This document shows positions 11,631 through 20,647 of a stretch of DNA of 29,707 nucleotides, piece after piece. The notes beneath the pieces are model-generated. The model worked only from the letters and a program-made list of their open reading frames with translations. It did not search any database and was not told where the DNA came from. Position numbers and translations under genes: made by a program. Origin of the DNA: Pyropia haitanensis (lineage: Eukaryota; Rhodophyta; Bangiophyceae; Bangiales; Bangiaceae). Location: contig SDUX01000188.1 in the NCBI GenBank assembly GCA_008729055.1, positions 1 to 29,707 of the forward strand. The letters are read 5' to 3'. The first letter of the stretch is position 1. Each line of letters opens with the position of its first letter.

Positions 11631-11637
11631 GCCACTC

Positions 11638-12796
11638 TCACCCCTTGCCCCCCCCGCCCCCAAGGTCCACCCCAGGCCGCTCCCCCGTCGCCGCCGACGC
11701 CGCTGCCGCCGCCGCCGGGGGCGCGCCGCCCTCAAACGCACCCCCCCCCACACCGCTATCCGTACCCGCCGCCTCCCTATCGCCCGGGGTGGGGTGCCCC
11801 CCATTCGGGGACGCGGCGGCCGTCGTCCCCGCGGCCCCCCCCGGGGCGCCCCCGGGCGGCTCGGGCACCCCGCCACCCGGCGACGCGCCCCTTGCCGCCA
11901 CGGCAGCAGCAGCGCGCCACCCGGGGCGACCCGAAAGACGCCACTCACGGGGACGGCGGCCACCCCCCCCCCCCCCCCCACCCTCCCCACCCGCGCTTCC
12001 CCCGACCGGGACCGCCACCCGCACCTCCCCGCCAACGACGGCGGCCTCGGCCACGGCCGCCGCCTCTGCATCTGCCGCCGATGCGGCCAGTCCCCCCTCC
12101 CCTGCCCCACCCCCTCTCCCCCCCCCCCCCCCCCCCAGGCGCGCACCCGCACAAACCCCCCCCCCGCCGCGGCCGCCGCGGCGTACGCCGGCACCCGCTC
12201 CGTCAGCACCGCATCCAGCAGCCCATTGTTCTCCGCCACCCGGGCGGCCACGTAGGCGCGCATCGCCAGGCACACCTCCTTGGTGATGGTCGACACCTGG
12301 TCCCGGACGCCGGCGATGACGGCGGCCGCCTGGGAGAGGAGGAGGTGGCCGACGAGGGCCTTGAGGTGGGAGAGCTCCGCCGCCGTCGCCACCGCCGAGG
12401 TGGACGTGGCGGACAGGGCCCCGATGAGGGCGTCGAGGCGGGCGGCGCACGCGGCGTGGGCGGAAGGGGCGGGGGTGGAGGTGAGGGGGGGGTGGGGGCG
12501 GTGGCGGCGGCGGCAGCACCGCCCGCTGCCGCCGCCGCCGCCGCGGCCGCTGCAGCCGCCGCAGCCGCCGCCGCCTCCCCCGCCACCCGGGCCGACTGGC
12601 GGGAGACGGCGGCGGCAGAGGCGGCGGCGGCAGCAGACCCCCCCCCCGCCGCCGCGCCCACCCCCGCCCGCTCCGCGGCGGCGGCGGCGGCCGCCACCGC
12701 CGCCGCCGCCCGCCCCGCCGCGCCATCCGCAGTGGCCGCGGCCGCGGCGGATCGGTCAGCAGCCGCCGCCGCCGCGGCCGCCCCGGCCTCGGCACC

Positions 12797-12835
<39 letters not shown>

Positions 12836-14150
12836 CTTGACGTCCGCCACGGCGGTGCCGGCCTTGGACGCCGCCCCGCCCGCGCGGAAGGCCGCCGCCG
12901 CCGCCACCGCAGCGGCCGCCTCGGATCGCTTGGCGGCCGCCGCCGCCGCGGCGGCGCCGCCCGCGACCGCCCGCTCTCCCACCCACGACGCCGAGGCGGC
13001 GGCATTGGCGGCGGCCGCCGCGTCCGCCGCCGACACCCCCGCCGTGGCGGCCGCCGCCGACGCCCCCGCCGCCGACGCCCCCGCCGCGGCCGCCGTGTCA
13101 GACGCCGCCGCCGCCGACGCGCCCGACGCGGCCGCGGCGGCCGCGACGGTGCGGGCCGCCTCGGTGACGGCGGCGGCGACCGCCTCGGCCGCCCCCACCG
13201 CCGCCCGCAGGCAGTCCGCGTCGGCGGCCGCGGCGGCCGACGCTGCGGCGGCCGACGACGCCGCCGCCGCCGTCGCCGCCGCCGACGCGGCGTGCCCAGC
13301 GGACCCGTCCGCCGCTGCCGCCGCCGCCGCCGCCGTCCCCCCCCCCCTCACCCCCCCCCCGCGGCGGTCGGCGGGGGCGGCGCCTGCCGCCCCCCCCCCC
13401 CCTCCCCCACCCCCCCCAGCACCCCCTCCAGCCGACCCAGCCGGGCGTCCACCCCCCCCACCCACCTTCACAGCCAACCCCCCTGCCCCCCCACGGCGGC
13501 GGCCAGCCGCGCCGTCGCCCCCTCCAGCCGCCCCGCCCGCGCGTCCAGCCCCGCCACCGCCCACCGGGAGGCCTCCGCGGCGGCGTCTGCCGCGGCGGCC
13601 ACGTCGGCGGCCACCACGGCGGTCTCCGCGACGGAGCTGCTGACGGCGGAAAGCGCCGCCCTGAGCCGCCGCAGCGTGCGGGACGCGGAGAGGGCAGAGG
13701 GGGAGGGGGGGGGGGGGGGGAGGGGGAGGGCGCGGTGGTTACCGCGGGGGGGGTGGCGTGGGGGGGGGGGAGGGGGGGGTGGGAGTGGGCGTGGGTGGGG
13801 TGCGTGGCCCCGGCCTCGGGTGTGGTGGGGAGGGGGGGGCGGGCATCCGCCACTGGCCGCCGGGGGAAGGGGGGGGGGGGGGGCGCCCCCGTCGACGCGG
13901 TCGCCGCTGCCTGGGCGGCGGCGGCCGCCGCCACGGGCACCGCCGCGCCCGCTGGTACCAGCGGCGGCGCCCGTCCGTCACCACCGCCGCAGCCGCCGCC
14001 GCTGCCGCCGCCGCCGTCGGCGCCGCCTCCGCTGCTGCTAGCAGAGTAAGCAGACACCCCCGTCCAAGATCGCTCCACCCCACACACCCCGCGCCACCCC
14101 CCAGCCTCGTGCGGGTGGACCGCCCCCGCCCTCGCCCCCCCCAACTCAAC
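11638..14150 (-). CDS. Alanine-rich coiled-coil protein, frame-shifted
   Basis: No family recognised. Four blocks follow on the minus strand. A (about 13,697-13,490) has LRRLRAALSAVSSSVAETAV and LDARAGRLEGATARLAAAV. After C-runs at 13,451-13,492 the frame moves to LAVKV and VDARLGRLEGVLGG, a near repeat of the LDARxGRLEG heptad phrase. B (13,330-12,510) is about 270 residues of mostly alanine with spaced D, E, K and R, as in an Ala-coil rod; it includes DCLRAAVGAAEAVAAAVTEA. C (about 12,480-12,140) is the best block: ARLDALIGALSATSTSAVAT, then HLKALVGHLLLSQ, ITKEVCLAMRAYVAARVAEN and TERVPAYA. D ends with stop TGA at 11,638 after VGGEVRVAVPVGG. The B-to-C change falls at a G8 run (12,485-12,492) and C-to-D at a C19 run (12,118-12,136). 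The 5' end is uncertain; an Ala-rich stretch to about 14,040 may belong. No in-frame stop was noted outside the run-associated switches. A structural or scaffold role is inference only. Confidence 0.5.
12118..12136. repeat. C19 homopolymer at a frame switch
   Basis: Nineteen C. On the minus strand the coiled-coil gene reads FVRVRAWG just before this run in one frame and GLAASAADAEAAAVAEA just after it in another. Confidence 0.85.
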
Positions 14151-14163
14151 CGCCCTCTGCCGT

Positions 14164-14201
<38 letters not shown>

Positions 14202-14310
14202 CGCCGCTGCTGTTGGCAGTAAAGGCACCCCCCGCCCCCGGAGATCGCTCCCCCCCCGACAACCCGCGCCCCCCCGCTGCCTCGTAAGGGTGGGCCTCAC
14301 CTCCCTGTTC
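14030..14310. repeat. Diverged tandem duplication, about 175-bp period
   Basis: The segment from about 14,034 (GCTGCTAGCAGAGTAAGC) to about 14,122 matches the segment from about 14,210 (GCTGTTGGCAGTAAAGGC) to about 14,300 at roughly 75% by eye, including a shared AGATCGCTCC and CCTCGTNNGGGTGG. Each copy is preceded by a CCG triplet run (the second at 14,165-14,202). It lies at the 5' side of the coiled-coil gene. Confidence 0.55.
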
Positions 14311-14580
14311 CCCGTCCATCCCCCCCACCCGGGGCGCGCACTCCCGAAGCCCCCCGCCCACCCCCAGCTGAGCCAGTCGCTCCGTGGCAGTCGGCGGTGC
14401 TGGAGGGAGGCGTGCCCTTGCCGACCGCAATCATGGGGGGAGGAGAGACGCCGTGGACGCCGTGACGGTCAGCGCTGCGCCCGTACGCGCAGGGAGGGGG
14501 GGGGAGCGCTGCCGGTAGAGGCGGTGCGTGTTGTGCGACCGAGAGTGTCGGTAGGGGGGAGGACACTGCCAGGCCGGGGC

Positions 14581-14694
14581 TGGGTGCGCGGCGCGCAATG
14601 TTAGGGCGGACCACCCACTGGGTGCGCGGCGCGCAATGATAGGGCGGACCACCCACTGGGTGCACGGCGCGCAATGATAGGGCGGACCGCCAAG
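14581..14694. repeat. 38-bp tandem repeat, three copies
   Basis: Copies start at 14,581, 14,619 and 14,657. Each begins TGGGTGCGCGGCGCGCAATG (A for G once in copy 3) and carries NTAGGGCGGACC. Copies 1 and 2 differ at one base. The array ends two bases before the left 23-bp inverted repeat at 14,697. Confidence 0.9.
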
Positions 14695-14696
14695 AA

Positions 14697-14719
14697 GGAT
14701 AATACCAGCCTTGGGATTC
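14697..14719 (+). repeat. 23-bp inverted repeat, left copy
   Basis: This 23-mer is the exact reverse complement of 20,439-20,461, about 5.7 kb away. It begins GGATAATACCAGCC and runs into a small palindrome, CCTTGGGATTCCCAAGG (14,709-14,725). A 14-base direct match, GTCCAGAATCCCAA, follows at 14,725-14,738 and also occurs at 20,434-20,447. The pair could be transposon ends or two copies of a short dispersed element. Confidence 0.85.
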
Positions 14720-14769
14720 CCAAGGTCCAGAATCCCAACCCCCCGCCAGGCGCTGCATTCAAGGGGTGC

Positions 14770-14884
14770 GTGTGGGGGGCCCGTGAGCCCCCCTGGGGGG
14801 ACCTGGTGGACTTCCCGGCATGGACTTCAAATCCATGGACTGGCAGCGGCAGCAGCGTCCTCATTGCAGCCCATACTATTTTTT
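14770..14884 (+). ncRNA. tRNA-Sec-like anticodon arm with T6, incomplete
   Basis: CATGGA-CTTCAAA-TCCATG at 14,819-14,837 is a perfect 6-bp stem with the seven-base anticodon loop typical of selenocysteine tRNA (UCA anticodon). Upstream, GGGACC-TGGT-GG resembles a selC D-arm loop. GTGTGGG (14,770-14,776) can pair with CCCATAC (14,870-14,876) with one G-T pair. T6 follows at 14,879-14,884, as in a Pol III terminator. Against this, there is no T-arm and no GGTTCRA B box, the spacing is too long (about 108 bases), and an extra G/C hairpin (14,774-14,793) sits where none belongs. At most it is a decayed or unusual tRNA-like gene; chance is likely. Confidence 0.15.
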
Positions 14885-15210
14885 GCACAGAACTCTGGAG
14901 CCTCTCTTTTCCGTACACTTCGGTAGCGCAATCCGCTGCGAGCCGCACTCGCGCACCACGGCTGCGCCCGTCGCGCTGGCCACCGTCGCGCTCGCGCGAC
15001 ATCACTGTAAAACGGCCCCGTGCCAGTCAGCAGTGCAGCATCACGTCTGACAGCGGCTGCCCTAGGCACGTGCCATGGCGCGTGCCCGGCCGCGTGCGCG
15101 TGCCGCATGACGCGTGCCCTACCCCCACGCACGGTGCCAGCGTGGGTGTGCGGCACCGCGCTGGCTGCCCCTCCTCTCATTGCGGTCTGCGCTGCCCGGC
15201 CCCCGGCTTC
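14885..15210. other. Spacer without recognised gene
   Basis: Moderately GC-rich DNA with repeated CGTGCC and GCGCGTG words at 15,066-15,120. No protein family or RNA could be recognised. Confidence 0.35.
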
Positions 15211-15213
15211 TGC

Positions 15214-15990
15214 CGCCGGGCCCCCCGGCCGCGCGGCGCCCGCCGCCGCCCGGCACCCGGCCCCCGCTGCCCGCCGCCCGCCGCGCGGCGCCCGCCGCCG
15301 CCCGCCGCCGCCCGCCGCGCGGCGCCCGCCGCCGCCCGCTGCCCGCCGCCGCCCGGCACCCGGCGCCCGCCGCGCGGCGCCCGCCGCGCGGCGCCCGCCG
15401 CGCGGCGCCCGCCGCCGCCCGCTGCCCGCCGCCGCCCGGCACCCGGCCCCCGCCGCGCGGCGCCCGCCGCCGCCCGGCACCCGGCCCCCGCCGCCCGCCG
15501 CCCGCCGCCGCCCGCCGCCCGCCGCCGCCCGGCACCCGGCCCCCGCCGCCCGCCGCCCGCCGCGCGGCGCCCGCCGCCGCCCGCCGCGCGGCGCCCGCCG
15601 CCGCCCGCTGCCCGCCGCCGCCCGGCACCCGGCGCCCGCCGCGCGGCGCCCGCCGCGCGGCGCCCGCCGCGCGGCGCCCGCCGCCGCCCGCTGCCCGCCG
15701 CCGCCCGGCACCCGGCCCCCGCCGCGCGGCGCCCGCCGCCGCCCGGCACCCGGCCCCCGCCGTCCGCCGCCCGCCGCCGCCCGCCGCCCGCCGCCGCCCG
15801 GCACCCGCCGCGCGGCGCCCACCGCCGCCCGCCGCCCGCCGCCGCCCGCCGCCCGCCGCCCGCCGCCCGCCGCCGCTCGGCACCCCGCTTCTGCCCTCCG
15901 GCCCCCGCCGCTGCCCGGCCCGCGGCCCCGGCCGCCTGTGCCCCGGCATCCGGCCCCCGGCCCCCGGCGCCCAGTCCCCGTCGTCCGGCA
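15214..15990. repeat. GC minisatellite with 269-bp higher-order repeat
   Basis: The tract is built almost wholly from short variant units such as GCCCGCCGC, GCGCGGC and GCCCGGCACCCGG. On top of this lies a larger unit: 15,299-15,493 is identical, base for base over 195 bp, to 15,568-15,762, an offset of 269. Because stops are absent from such DNA, long Arg/Pro/Ala open frames run through it on both strands; I do not count them as genes. Confidence 0.9.
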
Positions 15991-15999
15991 CCCGCCGCA

Positions 16000-16600
16000 G
16001 CGTCGCGTGCCGGCGGGGGGCGTGGCGACCGCCGGGGTAGGGACGGCGTCCGTGGCAACGGGCGGCGGGGGACTGCGGGGGCCGTCGAGGGGCGGCGGGG
16101 AGGGGGGGCCGTGGTGGCCGCCGGGGGGGGCGGCTGGCGTGGCCTCTGGGGGGTGGCGACCGTGATTGCCGCGGGCGGTGGCGGCCGCCGGGGGGAGGCA
16201 GCCCCCTGGGGGTGGCAGCCGCCGGGGGAAACGGCCGCGCCGGGGGGCGTCGGGGGGCGTCGGGGGGCGGCCGCGTCCGCGGGGGCTGCCGAGAAAGGGT
16301 GGCTACGGCGGCTGGCGGGGGGGGGCGGCCGCGGCGGCTGGCGGGGTGGGGGCGGCCACGGCGGCCGCGGGGCGGCCGCGGCAGCGGCGGCCGCCGGGGG
16401 CGGCAATGGCTGCGGCTGGTGCTTGGGGGGAAGTGGCCTCGGCGGCACTCCACCGCCACTGCCCCGGCCGGTGGGGGGGGCTGACGCCGCCGCCGCGCAC
16501 TGCGGTCTCCCCCCTGACGCGACCGCGGCAGGCTGGCGCCCGCGCCGCGGCGAGCCGCCTCCCCTGACGCTGGTTGAGGCGGCCGGGCAGCAAGACGACT
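16000..16600. other. G-rich low-complexity DNA
   Basis: GGC/GGG-rich on the plus strand, with open frames on both strands that read as Gly/Arg/Ala or Pro. No conserved sequence seen. Confidence 0.45.
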
Positions 16601-17570
16601 GTGGCGACCAGCTACTCACATGGCAGGCAGGGATATTTGATTGTATTTACAATCCAAGCGATTATTCCACGGAGGTCAACAGTACATACACATCCGACTT
16701 GACTCACATCTCCTGGCCTATCTGGCGAATCAGATGTCCAATTCGTCCAACCTGATAGGCTGTTGAACAATCTGAACTGGGCGAGATGAAGATTGTAGTA
16801 CTGAATCAATTGTTTCCGGAGGTGGGCTTACCATATTTGACTCTGAACCCATCCTGGTCAGCGACTTGCGACTGCCAACGCCGAAGACTGAAGCGCCGGC
16901 GTCTGACGCCCCCCTCCTCCCCGCCCCGGTCGCCCGCTTCGCCGTTATCCGCTCTCCGAGCAGACTTGGTGGATATGTATGCCTTGTCTCCGACTCCTAT
17001 CAGTGTTGAGAGCGCGCCCGCACACACGTCTGTCACGGCAGCGACCAGAACGGTTTCATGGAGGGCCGAAGTGCATCACCCTCTCACCACTGGTTCCGCC
17101 GCTCGGGCGCGCTAGTGACGGTGAAACGCCGTCAGTTGTGACGTTTTGGCGTCCCCAATGGTCCACGCTCCACCAGCCTGCGTATTTTTTTATAGTGAAT
17201 AGCGCTGACAAGCGCCGCCTGTCCGTCATGGTGTGACCTGTTGCTCGGTATGTACGTGCACGTGGAGTACATAGGTCCCGCGGAGCTGGATAGATCCGTC
17301 ATTCCCGAGTAAACTGATGACGCTGCGACTATTGATGTATCTTTTTATTGCTCTGCACCAACATAGGGGGCAGAACAAGCCTGTAACCGGGTGTGGCAAG
17401 CGCTTCACGCTATAAATTCCCCGCCTCTCAGAGCTGTTCAGTGCTCCATGGTCCTCGTTTTTTGCACAGACAATGAGTTTATGAGTACCTGGTGGCATAC
17501 AATTGCTCAAAGTGGTTGGATGGCATGCCGGGGTCCGCACATTGCTGAACCCGTGCAGAAGGAGGCGCCT
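16600..17570. other. Balanced-composition spacer
   Basis: Ordinary composition with short open frames on both strands (for example a plus-strand frame from 16,786 to 17,115). No domain or motif is recognisable and I see no gene. It leads into the foldback element. Confidence 0.45.
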
Positions 17571-17573
17571 TGG

Positions 17574-18217
17574 GACATGTCGCACTGCTGGACGCGCCCA
17601 CAGCGCCGATGAGAACAAAAAATGTTGCGGAGGATGTCTGCTGTACTGTTGGGATCTCATAATTGTATCTTTTTGTGCGTGAGAGTACTGTGGGGCGTTG
17701 GACGGCCTGTCGAGGCTACCTGTCCAGAATGGCCACTTTGGGGGTCTGTATGACCCACTTCCCGTCGTTTGCGAAACCTTCTGAGCACATGACCGTGCTC
17801 AGCGACCTCGATTTAGTCGATTGAGCATGCTTCAGAAAAGTTGGTGAAGTGGTCCCTGACTCTTGTTGCACTTGGTGAAGTGCCCTGCGCACACTTCGGT
17901 GCAAGGCGTCACACACCGCTACGACGCGTTTCAGAAAGTGAAGCAAAATCTTCTCAAGCTGTTCCCGCCAGACTAAGTCGATGACGCTGAGCACGAATAT
18001 GTGCTCAGAAAATGTCGCAAACATCGGGAAGCAGGTCATATGGGCCCCCAAAAGTCCATTCTGGACAGGTAGCCGCGACAGGCCGTCTAGCGCCCCACAG
18101 TGCTCTCATCCTTCAAAAACTACATCTATCAGATCTATACAGTGTATTCAGCTACCTCCGCAGCTTTTTGCACTTTCAACGGCGCTGTGGGCTCATCCAG
18201 CTGCGCTACAGTGCATA
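17574..18217. mobile_element. Foldback (long inverted repeat) element
   Basis: The left arm (about 17,574-17,819) and the reverse complement of the right arm (about 17,971-18,217) align along nearly their whole length, with about 150 bases between. Near the middle of the arms identity is about 85% by eye (17,681-17,790 against 17,997-18,107), including CTACCTGTCCAGAATGG and CTGAGCACAT on both sides. Outer parts are weaker (about 70-75%) but keep blocks such as GCCCACAGCGCCG and TGCGGAGG. A transcript would fold into a roughly 245-bp hairpin. This is the form of a foldback or MITE-type element, or of a hairpin small-RNA precursor. No transposase is inside and I could not define target-site duplications. 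Confidence 0.7.
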
Positions 18218-18219
18218 CC

Positions 18220-18560
18220 ACCGTATCAGCAGTCAGTCAGTCACGAATGAGTGAACTGCAGAGTACTGTCTTTGCATTTTTACGGGACGATGGCCAACGG
18301 ATACCTCTGCCCTCAGCGTTAACTAAACAGAGTTGACCCATTACGCTCAAAAAAGCTCGGAGCGGGCGCCTAAAGCGCTTCTGCCACCCAGCCTCTCGAC
18401 TGTCCTGTCCGCCGTACGGGTGCACGACGCCCGATGTGTGCACCAATAGATTCAGCATGATCGTTTTACCCAGGTAAGACTATTTCTTCCCACGGTGGGT
18501 CTCTCATGCACTCTATATCCAGGCCCATACTGCACAGCGGATGACAAAGAAGCAGACGGG
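18220..18560. other. Balanced spacer
   Basis: Ordinary DNA between the foldback element and the G-rich repeat island. No gene or motif recognised. Confidence 0.4.
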
Positions 18561-19251
18561 AGGCACTTTCTTGCACTGCCGGCGCTGCCGTGGCAAGCGG
18601 ATCGGCGGCGGCCGGCAGCGACAGCAGAGGCGGCAGCGGCAGCCGGAGCGGTAGCCAACCGGCAGGGGCGGCGGCGATGGTGAGAGCGGCCGGGGCGGCA
18701 GCCGGCCAGCGGCCGGCCGGGCAGCTGGCCGACAAAGGTAGCCCGCGATTGGCGGCAAAAGGCAGGCGGCGGCAGCCTGCTGGCGGCGGCCGGCAGCAAA
18801 GGCGGCGGCGGCAGCGGCACCAGGGCGGCAGCAACCCGGTGGGGGCGGCGGCGGCGGGGGCGGCGGCCGGGGCGGCAGCCCGGGCGGCAGGCGGCCGGCG
18901 GCCGGCCAGGCAGGCGGCCGGCGGCGGCAGCCCGCCAGCGGCGGCAGCACGCCGGCCGCGGTAGCCGGCGGCAGCGGCGGCGGCCGGGGGCCGGACCGGC
19001 GGCCGGCCGGCGGGGGCGGCCGCCCCGGCCAGGGTGGCGACCGGTGGCGGCGGCGGTGGTGGCAGCCGCAGCCGCGACGGCAGCCAACCGGCGGATGCGG
19101 CGGCGGGGGACGCAGGGGCGGCGGCCAACGCGGCCGCCCGGGCGGCAGGCGGCCGGCGGCCGGCCAGGCAGGCGGCCGGCGGCCGGCAGCAACGGCGGCG
19201 GCGGCAGCGGCAGCCGGGGCGGCAGCAGCCCGCAGCGGCAGGGGCAGAGGC

Positions 19252-19285
<34 letters not shown>

Positions 19286-19720
19286 GGCAGCGGCGGAGGG
19301 GGCGGGGGCCGCGGGCGGCGGCGGGCGGCGGGCGGCGGCGGCGGCGGCGGTGGGCAGCGGCGGCGGTAGCGGGGGCGGCGGGCGGCGGCGGCAGCGGTGG
19401 CGGCGGCCGCGGCCGAGGCCGCCTGCCGCGGCAGCCGCGGCGGCCGCGGTGGCGGCGGGTGTGGGCCGGGGTGGCGGGGGGCGCATCGCGTGGCAGGGGA
19501 GCAGGGGGGGCAGCTCGCTGCATGGGGGGCCGGGGTGGCTGCCCGTGGCGGGGGCGGGCGGTGTGGGCGCGCGGGGCCGCCAGGGGCGGCCGCACGCTCG
19601 GCGCCGGCCGGCGTGCTGGTGGTGGGACGGGGGGGGGGGGGGGGGGGGGGGGGTGGCTGCCGCTGGCGGGACGTCGGTGGCGGGAACAGGGACGCGCCGC
19701 CGCAGGGTAGAGTAATGGAG
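18560..19720. repeat. GGC-rich imperfect repeat island
   Basis: Plus-strand GGC/GCC repeats with longer imperfect repetition. A 40-base block beginning CCCGGGCGGCAGGCGGCCGG occurs at 18,879 and again at 19,137 (offset 258), and further words such as AGCCAACCGGC (18,654 and 19,083) recur at roughly similar places. A (GGC)n run sits at about 19,248-19,279 and a G25 run at 19,629-19,653. Open frames on the minus strand repeat CLAGRRPPAARAA, which merely reflects the DNA repeat. No gene supported. Confidence 0.7.
19629..19653. repeat. G25 homopolymer
   Basis: Twenty-five consecutive G on the plus strand, the longest G run in the window. Confidence 0.9.
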
Positions 19721-20060
19721 GTGCCCAGTACAGGTCGGTGTACGTAACTGCAAGTAGGTGAGGAGCCACACGTGTGTGCTGATGGCGTCGCTGGCCTCGG
19801 GGCGCCCAGCGGCTGTGGAGCCTCGACGCGCGAGTCTCGAGCGCTCTCAGAGCGTCTCAGCGAACCCAACATGCGTGTTGGTTGAGATCCCCAGGTACTA
19901 CGTACTACATGCTCTGGTGACACCCTGTGGCCCAAAGCTGCTCAGGAGACGCCTGGAGAAATCGCGGCTCTCCACGCTCTGTCAGCCAAGACGGGTGACC
20001 CCTCTCCATTGTCAAACGGCCAGCACGTGGAAAACTGTCAGACTAGACGGGTGACGCCTG
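19720..20060. other. Balanced spacer
   Basis: Ordinary composition, short open frames only, nothing recognised. Confidence 0.4.
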
Positions 20061-20076
20061 CATGGCCCCGGCGGAG

Positions 20077-20193
20077 GTCAGAGTGTCGAGGGCCAGGTCG
20101 AGGGATCCGGCGGCGGCCAGTGTGACAAAGGCCGGCTCGAGGGGCCAGGCCGTGGCCAGCGTGTCGAGGGCATACTCGCGGAATCAGGCAGTA
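20077..20193 (+). repeat. 39-bp tandem repeat, three copies
   Basis: Three units of exactly 39 bases (20,077-20,115, 20,116-20,154, 20,155-20,193) share the frame SARTGT-SAMRRGC-CTCGNGG in degenerate form. In one plus-strand frame they read as a 13-residue repeat near ASVSRAxSRxQAV inside a 74-codon open frame (ATG 20,062 to stop 20,286). No family recognised, so a real small protein is possible but unsupported. Confidence 0.7.
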
Positions 20194-20199
20194 CGAAGG

Positions 20200-20400
20200 A
20201 CGCGGCACGAGACGGGCCACTGTCGAAGCGAACGCTGTCAGACGCGCGGCTGTGGCCAACGGAAAAAGCATCGACGACAGATATGAGTGAAAGGAGCCTA
20301 CGAAATGAATTCTGGTTTCAAATGAAGAAGAAAAGTTATATGAAGTATAATTGGTAAACTTACCCTCCCATTCCCCCCCCCCCACCCCCTCCCACCCCCT
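20200..20400. other. AT-richer spacer
   Basis: The stretch at 20,280-20,345 is the most AT-rich of this part, followed by short C-runs and CCACCCCCTCC units at 20,370-20,403. No gene seen. Confidence 0.35.
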
Positions 20401-20402
20401 CC

Positions 20403-20431
20403 CAGAATCCCAAGGCGACCTTGGGGTTCTG
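20403..20431 (+). repeat. 13-bp hairpin inside right repeat element
   Basis: AGAATCCCAAGG, CGA, CCTTGGGGTTCT form a hairpin of 13 pairs counting the outer C-G, with one T-G pair and a three-base loop. The same word AGAATCCCAAGG recurs at 20,438-20,449 in the 23-bp inverted repeat. Confidence 0.7.
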
Positions 20432-20438
20432 ACGTCCA

Positions 20439-20461
20439 GAATCCCAAGGCTGGTATTATCC
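20439..20461 (-). repeat. 23-bp inverted repeat, right copy
   Basis: Exact reverse complement of 14,697-14,719. The two copies face each other as terminal inverted repeats would, with GGATAATACC at the outer ends. No matching target duplication is evident beside them. Confidence 0.85.
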
Positions 20462-20647
20462 CGCCTCGGACCGCGCACCCCTTTCCGCCCCCCTTCGCGC
20501 GCCGCTTCTCCCACCTCGCACCCCTCCCCCTCCCCGCCGGCCCGCCAGGCCGCCCGCCCGCCCCCCCACCCCAAAGAGCGCGCGCGCAACAGCGCGGGCA
20601 GGCGCACGCGGTCTCGCGTCGCAGTGCAAAACCTTGGATGCACACAT

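Noticed and set aside
14770..14884. Functional tRNA-Sec gene
   Set aside because: No T-arm or B box, overlong spacing and an extra hairpin; retained only as a low-confidence tRNA-like observation.
15214..15990. CRISPR array
   Set aside because: No alternation of fixed repeats with unique spacers; it is a continuous minisatellite, and the setting is eukaryotic.
14674..16755. Long Arg/Pro/Ala open frames (hundreds of codons) on both strands over the minisatellite
   Set aside because: The DNA is a GC-only repeat that cannot make stop codons in most frames; the translations are repeat echoes with no conserved sequence.
18466..19935. Minus-strand open frame of 489 codons
   Set aside because: Proline/alanine text with CLAGRRPPAARAA repeats reflects the underlying GGC-repeat island; three frames on each strand are nearly as open.
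14697..20461. Complete DNA transposon with transposase
   Set aside because: Inverted ends are present, but no transposase-like protein and no target-site duplication were seen between or beside them.
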